Positions 32,015 through 43,612 of a stretch of DNA of 64,000 nt are shown here, in pieces. The notes beneath the pieces are model-generated. The model saw only the letters and a program-made list of their open reading frames with translations, did no database searches and was not told the DNA's origin. The number at the start of each line of letters is the position of its first letter. Positions within the stretch are counted from its first letter, which is position 1. Source of the DNA: Drosophila persimilis (Eukaryota > Arthropoda > Insecta > Diptera > Drosophilidae); the NCBI RefSeq assembly GCF_003286085.1, contig NW_020825528.1, positions 1-64,000 on the forward strand. The letters are read 5' to 3'. A program made the translations under genes and the position numbers.

Positions 32015-33726
32015 ATTGTCACTTATGATGATTTCCGCTACGCCATATGCAAAGAAAATATCTTTTTGCAGGTACGAAATAACACATAGCCAGTGGAACT
32101 TTGAAAAGTGATCCAATACTATAAGTAAGCCGATAAATCCACTTTTGCTTCTGGAATATGGTCCTAACAAATCTATATAGAGTCTCTGAAATGGTCTGGA
32201 AGATTCTGCCTGCTTCCCCATCGGTGGTCGTAAAATGATGTTGGGTGCTTTTGTTGTTTTGCACACCTCACAGTTCCGAACATATTCTCGAATTTGTTGA
32301 ATCATTCCTGGCCAATAAAATTGTCTCCTAACCAATTCCACAGTTTTTCCCATCCCTCCATGAGCTGCTACTACACAATCATGAGCCCTTGAGATTACCT
32401 CCTTGGTCAGACTCTGCGGTATCCAAAGTTTCCATATAGGATCTTGTATACCTTCTGTTCCTTCGTCCTGGTTCATACGTAGATAAAGAAATCCACCTTC
32501 CACTCTTATGTCTGGGTATTTACCTTGATCTTCGGATACACGAGCTTGTAGCGATAGATACTCTGTCTCCTTAAAATTCTCTGCGGTCAAATCGATTAGC
32601 GGTCCTATGCCTTCCACTACCGAAAATCCATTTTCATACACTCGTGACAATGCATCTCGTACGACGTGATCTTTTCCTTTCCGATGGCTTATAGAAAATC
32701 TATACCCTTGCAATTGCATCGCCCATCTAGCAACTCTACCCTTCAAGTTCGCTTGTCTCATTAGCCATATCAGACTAGCATGATCTGTACTCACTTCAAA
32801 GCTCTGAAGCTCCAGATAACATCTAAACTTTTCAATTGCCAGCAATGCAGCGAGACATTCCCGTTCCGTTACACTGTAGTTTTTTTGTGCGGTATTCAAT
32901 TTCTTACTCATATACGCTATAGGCCTTTCTTCCCCATCATCACCTCGTTGCGTTAACACAGCTCCTACTCCGAAATCACTGGCATCACAATGTAAATAAA
33001 ATTTTTTAGAAAAGTCTGGGTTCTGCAAGACCTCTGATGAAGTCAGTACAATCTTCACTTTTTCAAAAGCCTTTTGAGCTTCCTCTGTCCATTGAAATTT
33101 CCATTTGTTGGAAATTAATTGCGTGATTGGGAAAGTCAAATCTGAGAAATTCGGTATAAATCGTCGATACCACCCCGCAAGTCCTAGAAATCCTCTAACT
33201 TGTCGTAATGTTTTTGGCACTGGCCATGACCTGATCGATTCGATTTTCCCTAAATCTGTAGCTATGCCTCCACCTGCAATCACGTATCCCAAGTATCTTG
33301 TTTGCGTAACACAAAATTTACTTTTTGCAACGTTTAACGTCAAATTCGCTTGACGAAATTGCTCTGAGATCCGCTTCAGTACTTCTAAATGCGACTCAAA
33401 TGTATCTGATACTACGACTAAATCATCCAGATAACCAAAAACGCAATGTTTTAGATCTGGTGGGATTAGTTTGTCCATTAATCTGCACATCGTCTGTGGT
33501 GCGTTGCACAATCCAAAAGGCATGACCTTAAACTGATAAAGAGGCCGTCCCTGAATAGTAAAAGCCGTAATCGGACGTGCTGCTTTAGCCAACTCAATCT
33601 GCCAAAAGGCATCTTTTAGGTCCAATTTGGTTTTTATATATTTGATTTCGGTATTCTCGAAAATATTCCCTCAATGTTAGGCAATGGGTATGCGCCCTTT
33701 TCAGTAACGGCATTGATTTTTCTCGC
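32015..33726 (-). pseudogene. element A pol in module X1: RT, RNase H, integrase
   Basis: Minus-strand frame from LDLKDAFWQIEL (33625) down to IIISDN. RT: FKVMPFGLCNAPQTMCRLMD, FGYLDDLVVVS (catalytic), YLGYVIAGGG, GFLGLAGWYRRFIPNFS. RNase H: FYLHCDASDFGVGAVLTQ, TERECLAALLAIEKF, STDHASL. Integrase zinc finger: RAHDCVVAAHGGMGKT and CEVCKTTKA; core start: RLYIDLLGPYSRSKSGFIG. Related to the Osvaldo/Ulysses lineage of Ty3/gypsy. The last ~37 codons of the open frame are antisense LTR-B. Upstream it is fused to element B at 33726/33727. Confidence 0.8.
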
Positions 33727-35317
33727 ATTTATGCACTACAACGGTTTAGAGTATACGTGCAAGGCATACCCTTCAAAATAGTGACAGACTGCAACGCGCT
33801 AACTATGACTCTAAACAAAAAAGAACTCAATCCACGCATTGCCCGCTGGGCGTTAGAGTTACAAAATTATGACTACAAGTTAGAACACAGGTCAGGAAGC
33901 AGAATGCAACACGTAGATGCGCTAAGCAGAGCCATTCAGATACTCACGGTAGACACAAACACCTTTGAAGAAAATTTAATTATATGCCAAAACAGAGATA
34001 ACAAACTGATGGAGCTGAGAGAAACGTTACAGAAATCAGAACACAAACATTATGAGATGAGAAACGGAATAATATACAGGAAAAAAGATAACAATACTAT
34101 CCTATTCTGCGTACCCGAGGAAATGGAAGGCCACGTACTCTATAAGTACCACGATGAACTAGGGCACGTCGATATAGACAAGAAGACCGACGCTATATCG
34201 AAGAGCTACTGGATCTCAAACGTAAGGTATAAAGCCAAGCGACACATTGAAAACTGTCTAAAATGCATAGCGTACTCAGCAAAACACGGAAAAGAGGAAG
34301 GGTTTTTACACAACATACCAAAAGGGTCAGGACCATTCGAGGTAGTACATATGGACCATTTCGGGCCAGTCGACAAAGGCAGGGCCAACAAACATGTTTT
34401 AGTAGTAATAGACGCGTTCACCAAATTCGTAAGACTTTATACGACCAAAACCACTAGCACAAAGGAAGCAGTAATTGCAATGAAAGATTATTTCCGAGCT
34501 TACAGTAGACCCAGATGCATTGTGTCAGACAGAGGAAGCTGTTTCACGTCAAAAGAGTTTGAAGAATTCTTAGAACAGAGCAATGTTAAACACGTAAAGA
34601 TAGCAACAGGGTCGCCACAGGCCAACGGGCAGGTAGAAAGGGTGAACAGAAGTTTGGGACCCATGATTGCAAAGCTTGTTGACCCGGAAAAAGGATTACA
34701 TTGGGATATGGTAGTAGAAACAGTAGAACACGCGATGAACAACACCCGAGTAGAATGTTGTTTGGGGTCGTACAAAAAGGAAAGGTTTCAGATTTACTAA
34801 AAGATCATCTAGACGAACTAACCGAACAACGGGCAACAAGGGATCTAGAAAAGATTAGAGCAGTAGCAGGCACTCATCAGGAAAAAATACAGTCTTATAA
34901 CAAACAAGCAGCAGATTCAAAGCGAAGGGAGCCACACGTGTACGTAGATAATGATCTAGTTATGGTGAGAAATTTCGACACTCATATAGGGGTGTCTAAA
35001 AAGCTTATCCCGAAGTTCAAAGGACCTTATAAGATATCAAAGGTGTTAAAAAATGATAGGTATTTGCTAGAAGATGTAGAGGGGTTTCAACAATCAAGGA
35101 TCCCGTATAAAGGAGTTTGGGCGGTGGCAAATATGAAGCCGTGGATTGAAAATGGTAATAATGCAAATGTCACAGGGAATCAAAATGAAGAAAATGATTG
35201 TAATACGTAAACTTAGAATGTTAAGAGTAAACCACACCCAACTGTAATAAATCAACCTATCTAGAAACTAACTTAAATGTAAGGAGTTCAGGAGCACTCC
35301 GGTCAGGATGGCCGAAT
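33727..35317 (+). pseudogene. element B RNase H-integrase in module X1
   Basis: Begins mid RNase H (ALQRFRVYVQGIPFKIVTDC) directly after element A sequence CTCGCA. HRSGSRMQHVDALSRA ends RNase H. YHDELGHVDIDKKTDA with CLKCIAYSAKHGKEEG is the zinc finger. Core: EVVHMDHFGPVDKGRANKH, RCIVSDRGSCFTSKEFEEF, GSPQANGQVERVNRSLGPM (DDE). The frame stops at 34800; a one-base loss near 34745, seen in all four B copies, moves the C-terminal domain to the frame ending at 35210 (KFKGPYKISKVLKNDRYLLE). mdg3/Micropia clade. Confidence 0.8.
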
Positions 35318-35565
35318 TGTAGCAAGGTAATAATTGGTATTTACCGCACCATTGATACACTCGGCGGGAAATACCAATAGTGAGATATCGGATAAGAAAC
35401 ATCGATAATAGAGTAAGTTCACTTTGTAAATGGCGATTGTGGGAGACAGACGCGCAGCTAATAAAAAAGAGTTATATCAAATCGCCGGGCTTGTGTTTTT
35501 ATACCTAGACAGTTCACCCACGCACCGATATTGGTCACTACAATTCCCGGGTTAGACGGCCTACA
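35318..35565 (+). repeat. element B LTR with 45-bp internal deletion
   Basis: TGTAGCAAGGTAATA is joined directly to ATTGGTATTTACC, removing about 45 bp. The right end CCTACA is followed by ATTGTCGATTATG of element A, the same flank as the other B LTRs. Confidence 0.8.
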
Positions 35566-36130
35566 ATTGTCGATTATGATGATTTCCGCTACGCCATATG
35601 CAAAGAAAATATCTTTTTGCAGGTACGAAATAACACATAGCCAGTGGAACTTTGAAAAGTGATCCAATACTATAAGTAAGCCGATAAATCCACTTTTGCT
35701 TCTGGGATATGGTCCTAACAAATCTATATAGAGTCTCTGAAATGGTCTGGAAGATTCTGCCTGCTTCCCCATCGGTGGTCGTAAAATGATGTTGGGTGCT
35801 TTTGTTGTTTTGCACACCTCACAGTTCCGAACATATTCTCGAATTTGTTGAATCATTCCTGGCCAATAAAATTGTCTCCTAACCAATTCCACAGTTTTTC
35901 CCATCCCTCCATGAGCTGCTACTACACAATCATGAGCCCTTGAGATTACCTCCTTGGTCAGACTCTGCGGTATCCAAAGTTTCCATATAGGATCTTGTAT
36001 ACCTTCTGTTCCTTCGTCCTGGTTCATACGTAGATAAAGAAATCCACCTTCCACTCTTATGTCTGGGTATTTACCTTGATCTCCGGATACACGAGCTTGT
36101 AGCGATAGATCCTCTGTCTCCTCTGTCTGC
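35566..36130 (-). pseudogene. element A integrase part in module Y1
   Basis: 565 bp of element A (LSLQARVSGDQGKYPDI through zinc finger to AEIIIIDN, where Ser of the catalytic ISDN context is Ile). It is cut at 36130 by a junction with a 5'-truncated B LTR. The apparent start MQTEETED is only a chance ATG near the junction. Confidence 0.75.
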
Positions 36131-36363
36131 ATTGGTATTTACCGCACCATCGATACACTCGGCGGGAAATACCAATAGTGAGATATCGGATAAGAAACAT
36201 CGATAATAGAGTAAGTTCACTTTGTAAATGGCGATTGTGGGAGACAGACGCGCAGCTAATAAAAAAGAGTTATATCAAATCGCCGGGCTTGTGTTTTTAT
36301 ACCTAGACAGTTCACCCACGCACCGATATTGGTCACTACAATTCCCGGGTTAGACGGCCTACA
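36131..36363 (+). repeat. element B 5' LTR, truncated (233 bp)
   Basis: Starts exactly at ATTGGTATTT, the left arm of the LTR inverted repeat (right arm AAATACCAAT at 36167-36176), and lacks the first ~60 bp of the LTR. The CCTACA end is followed by the B leader (ATTTCAGAAGTGGG). Confidence 0.8.
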
Positions 36364-36457
36364 ATTTCAGAAGTGGGATAGGATCAACCGCCGCCAGTGA
36401 AAAATAGCGAAAATTTTTCTTTTCTCGTCCGTCGAAGACGCCATCGCTGAAAAAAAC
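36364..36457 (+). other. element B leader and primer-site region, copy Y1
   Basis: 94 bp between LTR and gag ATG, starting ATTTCAGAAGTGGGATAGG. The primer binding site should lie here; I do not identify the tRNA. The same sequence recurs at 41939-42032. Confidence 0.5.
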
Positions 36458-37744
36458 ATGTCGGACTTGGTCGGCACGGAGGAGTTCTCGGCCGCCCAGC
36501 TGCGCGGATGGCTGGAGTCCCTCAATCTACCAAAAGGTGGAAGCAAAGCTGCCATGGCAGCGAGACTTAACGAAATACCAGTAGAGCTGCGGGGACAGGG
36601 ACCACCGGCAGCCGAAACATGCGAGAACGAGAGGGAAAATGAGGCAGCCGCAGATCAAGACTCGACGAAGAGCGAACGCAAAGAGAAGAACGAAAAAGTA
36701 CCGCAAGCGCCTGAGCACAACAACAACCACGGCGAATATCGAGCAGAGGTTGAAATGTTAAAATTGCAAATCGAGCTGCTGAAGCTGCAGAGCGAGAGGG
36801 AGAAGGAAGGGAGAGGAGAGAACACAACACCAGCCGCCAACAATGACGCTGGCGTCATGTTGCTAAATGCCGCCAAAGACATGTTGCCAACATATGATGG
36901 CAACATTTCTGGAAACAACGATGACGTCACAACTTGGATCGCGCAGTTTAAGGCCATCGCAAAAGTGAACAAACTGAAGGATGAGAAGCTACTAATGCTG
37001 CTAATGTCGAAGCTTAAGGACAAAGCATTGGTGTGGCTGCATTCGAGTCCGGAGCACATGTCGCTGCCAATCGATTAGTTGTTGAACGTCATGGAAGACA
37101 CTTTCCATCCCAAGGAAAGCAAACTGTTGCTCCGTCGCAAGTTCGAGTCCCGTTCATGGGCACGTGACGAGGAGTTCTCGATGTACTTCAACGCCAAAGT
37201 GTCGCTGGCATCCCGCATAGTCATCGACGACGAGGAGTTTATTGACGGAGTCATCGAAGGTATCCCAGATGTAGGCCTGCGTAGGCAAGCCCACATGCAG
37301 TGCTTTGGTGCTCCATATCAACTACTCAAGGCGTTCGAGAAGATCATGCTGCCAAAGAAGTACGGTTCAACTGAAGGGGCAAACACTGGAGCCTCGCCAA
37401 CACCCATTCGCTGCTACAACTGCAACTCTTTGGGCTACGTGGCAGGGGAGTGCAAGCCCAAGCGCGAAAGAGGAGCGTGCTACGGATGCGGCAGCATGAG
37501 TCACCAGGTGTCACACTGTGACGAAAAGAAGTACAAGGTACATAACGATTACATATACAAATTTAATATATACATTAGCAATTACAATAACAAATGCTTG
37601 TCCTTAGATTGCCTCATCGACTCAGGGAGCCCAATAAGTTTTATAAAGTTATCATGTCTAGAGCACCAGTCGGAAAACTATCTAAATAAAGCGGAAGAGC
37701 GCTCACGAATTTTTGAATTACTAGTAGTGGCAGATAAAAAATGA
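36458..37744 (+). pseudogene. element B gag-protease, copy Y1
   Basis: Starts MSDLVGTEEF. Residues ~10-36 (SAAQLRGWLESLNLPKGGSK, AAMAARL) have the Leu/Gly pattern of a SAP domain. An acidic linker and a coiled coil (AEVEMLKLQIELLKLQSERE) follow, then the capsid (DVTTWIAQFKAIAK). A TAG at 37076-37078 interrupts after LPID, and capsid continues. Knuckles: CYNCNSLGYVAGEC (His ligand changed to Tyr; His in Y2) and CYGCGSMSHQVSHC. Protease motif: CLIDSGSPISFI. The frame ends at a TGA (37742) one base out of phase with the acidic repeat. Gag forms the particle and protease matures it. Confidence 0.8.
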
Positions 37745-38042
37745 GTGTTTAGGAGAAAATGAGTGTTTAGAAGAAAATGAGTGTGAAATAAAAAATGAGT
37801 GTTTAGGAAAAAATGAGTGTTTAGAAGAAAATGAGTGTGAAATAAAAAATGAGTGTTTAGGAGAAAATGAGCGTTTAGAAGAAAGTGAGTGTGACATAAA
37901 AAATGAGTGTTTAGAAAAAAATGAGTGTGGAATAAAGAATGAGCGTTTAGGAGAATATGAGTGTGAAGTAAAAGATGAGGGTGGTAAAGAGAACGAGCAT
38001 GAAGTAGAAAGTGAAGGCAAGGTAGAAAATGAGTGTTCTGCA
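37745..38042 (+). repeat. acidic hexapeptide-coding repeat between protease and RT, copy Y1
   Basis: About 16 imperfect 18-bp units in a higher-order ~54-bp pattern (GAAAATGAGTGTTTAG types) encode NECLGE / NECLEE / NECEIK repeats in the pol frame. They degrade into KDEGGKENEHEVESEG toward RT. The antisense open frame (HTHFLL repeats) is a by-product. Confidence 0.8.
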
Positions 38043-39006
38043 ATGATTGAGTGTCTGGAAGACAGCGATACCTGCGAGAGCGTAAAAGCCAATTTCAACG
38101 AACTACCAAGCCAGTATCCAGACAAAGAAAACGATTGGGAGTTGAAAGTAGGGACAGATTGTAGCCAAGAACTCGAAGGACGACTTAACGCAGAAAGACC
38201 AAACTTACCACAAACCAAGTGGGAAATGAAGTTGAATTTCGAACACGAAAAACCGTTTCATTGCCCACCTAGAAGACTGTCGTATAGCGAAAAAGCCCAA
38301 GTACAGAAAATGATAGACGATTACACAGAAAAAGGTTACATCAGAACCAGTGAGTCAGAATACGTTTCGCCTATAGTACTGGTAAAAAAGAGAGTTGAGA
38401 CTGTGCGTCGATTATCGCACACTTAATAAAGGAATGATAAAGGACAATTACCCAACACCTCTTATAGAAGACCTACTAGATAAACTGTCAGGGAAAAGAC
38501 TTTTCACCAAGTTAGACCTGAAGAATGGATACTTCCACGTATTTATGCATAAAGATTCAGTTAAATACACATCGTTCACGACCCCCATGGGACAATACGA
38601 ATGGTTGAGGATGCCGTTCGGGTTACGAAATGCATCGGCGGTGTTTCAAAGATTCACAAACAAAATTTTTGCAGACATGGTAAAGGAAGACAAAATTATA
38701 ATATACATGGACGATATTATGGTAGCAACAAAAGATAGTGATAGTCACATGGAAATTTTACAAGAAGTGATGAGACGATTGGTAGAGAATAAACTTGAAT
38801 TATGGATTGATAAATGCGAATTCTTACAGTCAGAAGTTAAGTACCTGGGCTATTCCATATCGGGTAACGGAATTAAACCAGATACGAAGGGATTACAGGC
38901 AATAAAAGGGTTCCCAGTCCCCACGAAAACGAACGAAGTGCAGAGTTTCTTAGGGTTATGTTCTTACTTTAGACGGTTCGTAATTTGGTCAAAAAGACAG
39001 GAAGTT
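38043..39006 (+). pseudogene. element B reverse transcriptase, copy Y1
   Basis: KFHCPPRRLSY-like leader (EKPFHCPPRRLSYSEKAQ), SEYVSPIVLVKK, then an 8-bp deletion relative to Y2 (~38392) shifts the frame. LCVDYRTLNKGMIKDNYPTP, FTKLDLKNGYFHVFM, MPFGLRNASAVFQRF and the catalytic IIIYMDDIMVA (~38698-38727) follow, then YLGYSISGNGIKPD and LGLCSYFRRFV. The frame stops at 39007 through a deletion shared with Y2 in the RT-RNase H connection. Confidence 0.8.
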
Positions 39007-40740
39007 TGAATTCGGTATCATAGAACTAGAATGTTTCGAACAACTCAAAAGTAATTTGTTGGAAGCACCGATCTTGGCACTTTACAATCCCAGAGATCCG
39101 ACAGAATTACATTGCGATGCAAGTTCGTTAGGTTTCGGGTCAATTCTAATGCAGAAGAAGGGTGATGGCAGAATGCACACGGTGTTCTATTTCTCCAAGC
39201 GGACAACAATTACCGAAGCAAAATACCACAGCTTTGAACTGGAGACACTAGCGATAATTTATGCACTGCAACGGTTTAGAGTATACGTGCAAGGCATACC
39301 CTTCAAAATAGTGACAGACTGCAACGCGCTAACTATGACTCTAAACAAAAAAGAACTCAATCCACGCATTGCCCGCTGGGCGTTAGAGTTACAAAATTAT
39401 GACTACAAGTTAGAACACAGGTCAGGAAGCAGAATGCAACACGTAGATGCGCTAAGCAGAGCCATTCAGATACTCACGGTAGACACAAACACCTTTGAAG
39501 AAAATTTAATTATATGCCAAAACAGAGATAACAAACTGATGGAGCTGAGAGAAACGTTACAGAAATCAGAACACAAACATTATGAGATGAGAAACGGAAT
39601 AATATACAGGAAAAAAGATAACAATACTATCCTATTCTGCGTACCCGAGGAAATGGAAGGCCACGTACTCTATAAGTACCACGATGAACTAGGGCACGTC
39701 GATATAGACAAGAAGACCGACGCTATATCGAAAAGCTACTGGATCTCAAACGTAAGGTATAAAGCCAAGCGACACATTGAAAACTGTCTAAAATGCATAG
39801 CGTACTCAGCAAAACACGGAAAAGAGGAAGGGTTTTTACACAACATACCAAAAGGGTCAGGACCATTCGAGGTAGTACATATGGACCATTTCGGGCCAGT
39901 CGACAAAGGCAGGGCCAACAAACATGTTTTAGTAGTAATAGACGCGTTCACCAAATTCGTAAGACTTTATACGACCAAAACCACTAGCACAAGGGAAGCA
40001 GTAATTGCAATGAAAGATTATTTCCGAGCTTACAGTAGACCCAGATGCATTGTGTCAGACAGAGGAAGCTGTTTCACGTCAAAAGAGTTTGAAGAATTCT
40101 TAGAACAGAGCAATGTTAAACACGTAAAGATAGCAACAGGGTCGCCACAGGCCAACGGGCAGGTAGAAAGGGTGAACAGAAGTTTGGGACCCATGATTGC
40201 AAAGCTTGTTGACCCGGAAAAAGGATTACATTGGGATATGGTAGTAGAAACAGTAGAACACGCGATGAACAACACCCGAGTAGAATGTTGTTTGGGGTCG
40301 TACAAAAAGGAAAGGTTTCAGATTTACTAAAAGATCATCTAGACGAACTAACCGAACAACGGGCAACAAGGGATCTAGAAAAGATTAGAGCAGTAGCAGG
40401 CACTCATCAGGAAAAAATACAGTCTTATAACAAACAAGCAGCAGATTCAAAGCGAAGGGAGCCACACGTGTACGTAGATAATGATCTAGTTATGGTGAGA
40501 AATTTCGACACTCATATAGGGGTGTCTAAAAAGCTTATCCCGAAGTTCAAAGGACCTTATAAGATATCAAAGGTGTTAAAAAATGATAGGTATTTGCTAG
40601 AAGATGTAGAGGGGTTTCAACAATCAAGGATCCCGTATAAAGGAGTTTGGGCGGTGGCAAATATGAAGCCGTGGATTGAAAATGGTAATAATGCAAATGT
40701 CACAGGGAATCAAAATGAAGAAAATGATTGTAATACGTAA
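39007..40740 (+). pseudogene. element B RNase H and integrase, copy Y1
   Basis: KFEFGIIELECFEQLKSNLL, then ELHCDASSLGFGSILMQKK (RNase H Asp), SFELETLAIIYALQRFRVYV, the HH-CC zinc finger and the complete DDE core as in X1 (MDHFGP, VSDRGSCF, NGQVERVNR). The frame stops at 40330; the C-terminal domain continues in the frame ending at 40740. It differs from X1 by only a few bases (for example STREAV instead of STKEAV). Confidence 0.8.
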
Positions 40741-40847
40741 ACTTAGAATGTTAAGAGTAAACCACACCCAACTGTAATAAATCAACCTATCTAGAAACTA
40801 ACTTAAATGTAAGGAGTTCAGGAGCACTCCGGTCAGGATGACCGAAT

Positions 40848-41140
40848 TGTAGCAAGGTAATAATTAGTGAGGCATTCAACTAGTATTTAAAATAGCATAC
40901 AGCGCGCATTGGTATTTACCGCACCATCGATACACTCGGCGGGAAATACCAATAGTGAGATATCGGATAAGAAACATCGATAATAGAGTAAGTTCACTTT
41001 GTAAATGGCGATTGTGGGAGACAGACGCGCAGCTAATAAAAAAGAGTTATATCAAATCGCCGGGCTTGTGTTTTTATACCTAGACAGTTCACCCACGCAC
41101 CGATATTGGTCACTACAATTCCCGGGTTAGACGGCCTACA
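40848..41140 (+). repeat. element B 3' LTR, copy Y1 (293 bp)
   Basis: Complete TGTAGC...CCTACA, preceded by GGTCAGGATGACCGAAT and followed by ATTGTCACTTATG of element A. Sequence 40741-40847 is the untranslated region between pol and LTR. Confidence 0.85.
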
Positions 41141-41705
41141 ATTGTCACTTATGATGATTTCCGCTACGCCATATGCAAAGAAAATATCTTTTTGCAGGTA
41201 CGAAATAACACATAGCCAGTGGAACTTTGAAAAGTGATCCAATACTATAAGTAAGCCGATAAATCCACTTTTGCTTCTGGGATATGGTCCTAACAAATCT
41301 ATATAGAGTCTCTGAAATGGTCTGGAAGATTCTGCCTGTTTCCCCAACGGTGGTCGTAAAATGATGTTGGGTGCTTTTGTTGTTTTGCACACCTCACAGT
41401 TCCGAACATATTCTCGAATTTGTTGAATCATTCCTGGCCAATAAAATTGTCTCCTAACCAATTCCACAGTTTTTCCCATCCCTCCATGAGCTGCTACTAC
41501 ACAATCATGAGCCCTTGAGATTACCTCCTTGGTCAGACTCTGCGGTATCCAAAGTTTCCATATAGGATCTTGTATACCTTCTGTTCCTTCGTCCTGGTTC
41601 ATACGTAGATAAAGAAATCCACCTTCCACTCTTATGTCTGGGTATTTACCTTGATCTCCGGATACACGAGCTTGTAGCGATAGATCCTCTGTCTCCTCTG
41701 TCTGC
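41141..41705 (-). pseudogene. element A integrase part in module Y2
   Basis: Same 565-bp segment and same end at CTCTGTCTGC as in Y1. It differs at a few bases (RPPLGKQ instead of RPPMGKQ; IIISDN intact). Confidence 0.75.
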
Positions 41706-41938
41706 ATTGGTATTTACCGCACCATCGATACACTCGGCGGGAAATACCAATAGTGAGATATCGGATAAGAAACATCGATAATAGAGTAAGTTCACTTTGT
41801 AAATGGCGATTGTGGGAGACAGACGCGCAGCTAATAAAAAAGAGTTATATCAAATCGCCGGGCTTGTGTTTTTATACCTAGACAGTTCACCCACGCACCG
41901 ATATTGGTCACTACAATTCCCGGGTTAGACGGCCTACA
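41706..41938 (+). repeat. element B 5' LTR, truncated, copy Y2
   Basis: 233 bp beginning at ATTGGTATTT, identical in extent to the Y1 counterpart. Confidence 0.8.
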
Positions 41939-42032
41939 ATTTCAGAAGTGGGATAGGATCAACCGCCGCCAGTGAAAAATAGCGAAAATTTTTCTTTTCT
42001 CGTCCGTCAAAGACGCCATCGCTGAAAAAAAC

Positions 42033-43314
42033 ATGTCGGACTTGGTCGGCACGGAGGAGTTCTCGGCCGCCCAGCTGATGGCTGGAGTCCCTCAATCTAC
42101 CAAAAGGTGGAAGCAAAGCTGCCATGGCAGCGAGACCTAACGAAATACCAGTAGAGCTGCGGGGACAGGGACCACCGGCAGCCGAAACATGCGAGAACGA
42201 GAGGGAAAATGAGGCAGCCGCAGATCAAGACTCGACGAAGAGCGAACGCAAAGAGAAGAACGAAAAAGCACCGCAAGCGCCTGAGCACAACAACAACCAC
42301 GGCGAATATCGAGCAGAGGTTGAAATGTTAAAATTGCAAATCGAGCTGCTGAAGCTGCAGAGCGAGAGGGAGAAGGAAGGGAGAGGAGAGAACACAACAC
42401 CAGCCTCCAACAATGACGCTGGCGTCATGTTGCTAAATGCCGCCAAAGACATGTTGCCAACATATCATGGCAACATTTCTGGAAACAACGATGACGTCAC
42501 AACTTGGATCGCGCAGTTTAAGGCCATCGCAAAAGTGAACAAACTGAAGGATGAGAAGCTACTAATGCTGCTAATGTCGAAGCTTAAGGACAAAGCATTG
42601 GTGTGGCTGCATTCGAGTCCGGAGCACATGTCGCTGCCAATCGATTAGTTGTTGAACGTCATGGAAGACACTTTCCATCCCAAGGAAAGCAAACTGTTGC
42701 TCCGTCGCAAGTTCGAGTCCCGTTCATGGGCACGTGACGAGGAGTTCTCGATGTACTTCAACGCCAAAGTGTCGCTGGCATCCCGCATAGTCATCGACGA
42801 CGAGGAGTTTATTGACGGAGTCATCGAAGGTATCCCAGATGTAGGCCTGCGTAGGCAAGCCCACATGCAGTGCTTTGGTGCTCCATATCAACTACTCAAG
42901 GCGTTCGAGAAGATCATGCTGCCAAAGAAGTACGGTTCAACTGAAGGGGCAAACACTGGAGCCTCGCCAACACCCATTCGCTGCTACAACTGCAACTCTT
43001 TGGGCCACGTGGCAGGGGAGTGCAAGCCCAAGCGCGAAAGAGGAGCGTGCTACGGATGCGGCAGCATGAGTCACCAGGTGTCACACTGTGACGAAAAGAA
43101 GTACAAGGTACATAACGATTACATATACAAATTTAATATATACATTAGCAATTACAATAACAAATGCTTGTCCTTAGATTGCCTCATCGACTCAGGGAGC
43201 CCAATAAGTTTTATAAAGTTATCATGTCTAGAGCACCAGTCGGAAAACTATCTAAATAAAGCGGAAGAGCGCTCACGAATTTTTGAATTACTAGTAGTGG
43301 CAGATAAAAAATGA
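42033..43314 (+). pseudogene. element B gag-protease, copy Y2
   Basis: Starts with the same ATG context, but CGCGG is missing near 42076 inside the SAP-like motif, so the first codons are out of frame; the rest is open from 42124. It shares the TAG (42646-42648) and the late frame change with Y1. The first zinc knuckle is intact here (CNCNSLGHVAGEC-type with His), as is CYGCGSMSHQVSHC. Protease motif CLIDSGSPISFI is present. Confidence 0.8.
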
Positions 43315-43612
43315 GTGTTTAGGAGAAAATGAGTGTTTAGAAGAAAATGAGTGTGAAATAAAAAATGAGTGTTTAGGAAAAAATGAGTGTTTAGAAGAAA
43401 ATGAGTGTGAAATAAAAAATGAGTGTTTAGGAGAAAATGAGCGTTTAGAAGAAAGTGAGTGTGACATAAAAAATGAGTGTTTAGAAAAAAATGAGTGTGG
43501 AATAAAGAATGAGCGTTTAGGAGAATATGAGTGTGAAGTAAAAGATGAGGGTGGTAAAGAGAACGAGCATGAAGTAGAAAGTGAAGGCAAGGTAGAAACT
43601 GAGTGTTCTGCA
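43315..43612 (+). repeat. acidic hexapeptide-coding repeat, copy Y2
   Basis: Same NECLGE/NECLEE/NECEIK-coding array as Y1 with the same unit order. The few differences (for example GAAACTGAG against GAAAATGAG near the end) show that array length has not changed since duplication. Confidence 0.8.

Larger units (their letters stand above)
35566..41140. repeat. tandem chimeric unit Y1 (5.58 kb)
   Basis: Order: A integrase part (minus), truncated B LTR, B internal region, full B LTR (plus). It is nearly identical to Y2 (41141-46718), including the A/LTR junction, shared stop codons and frameshifts. Unit lengths are 5575 and 5578 bp. Confidence 0.85.

Noticed and set aside
34206-34424. Short antisense frames repeated in each B integrase copy (also 39736, 45335, 48879 and the 91-residue frames)
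   Set aside because: Exact shadows of integrase code; they recur only because the integrase recurs.
37678-38218. Long minus-strand frames rich in HTHFLL or SKHSFF repeats (again at 43248-43788)
   Set aside because: Antisense of the acidic repeat in element B pol; open only because the repeat unit is a multiple of three.
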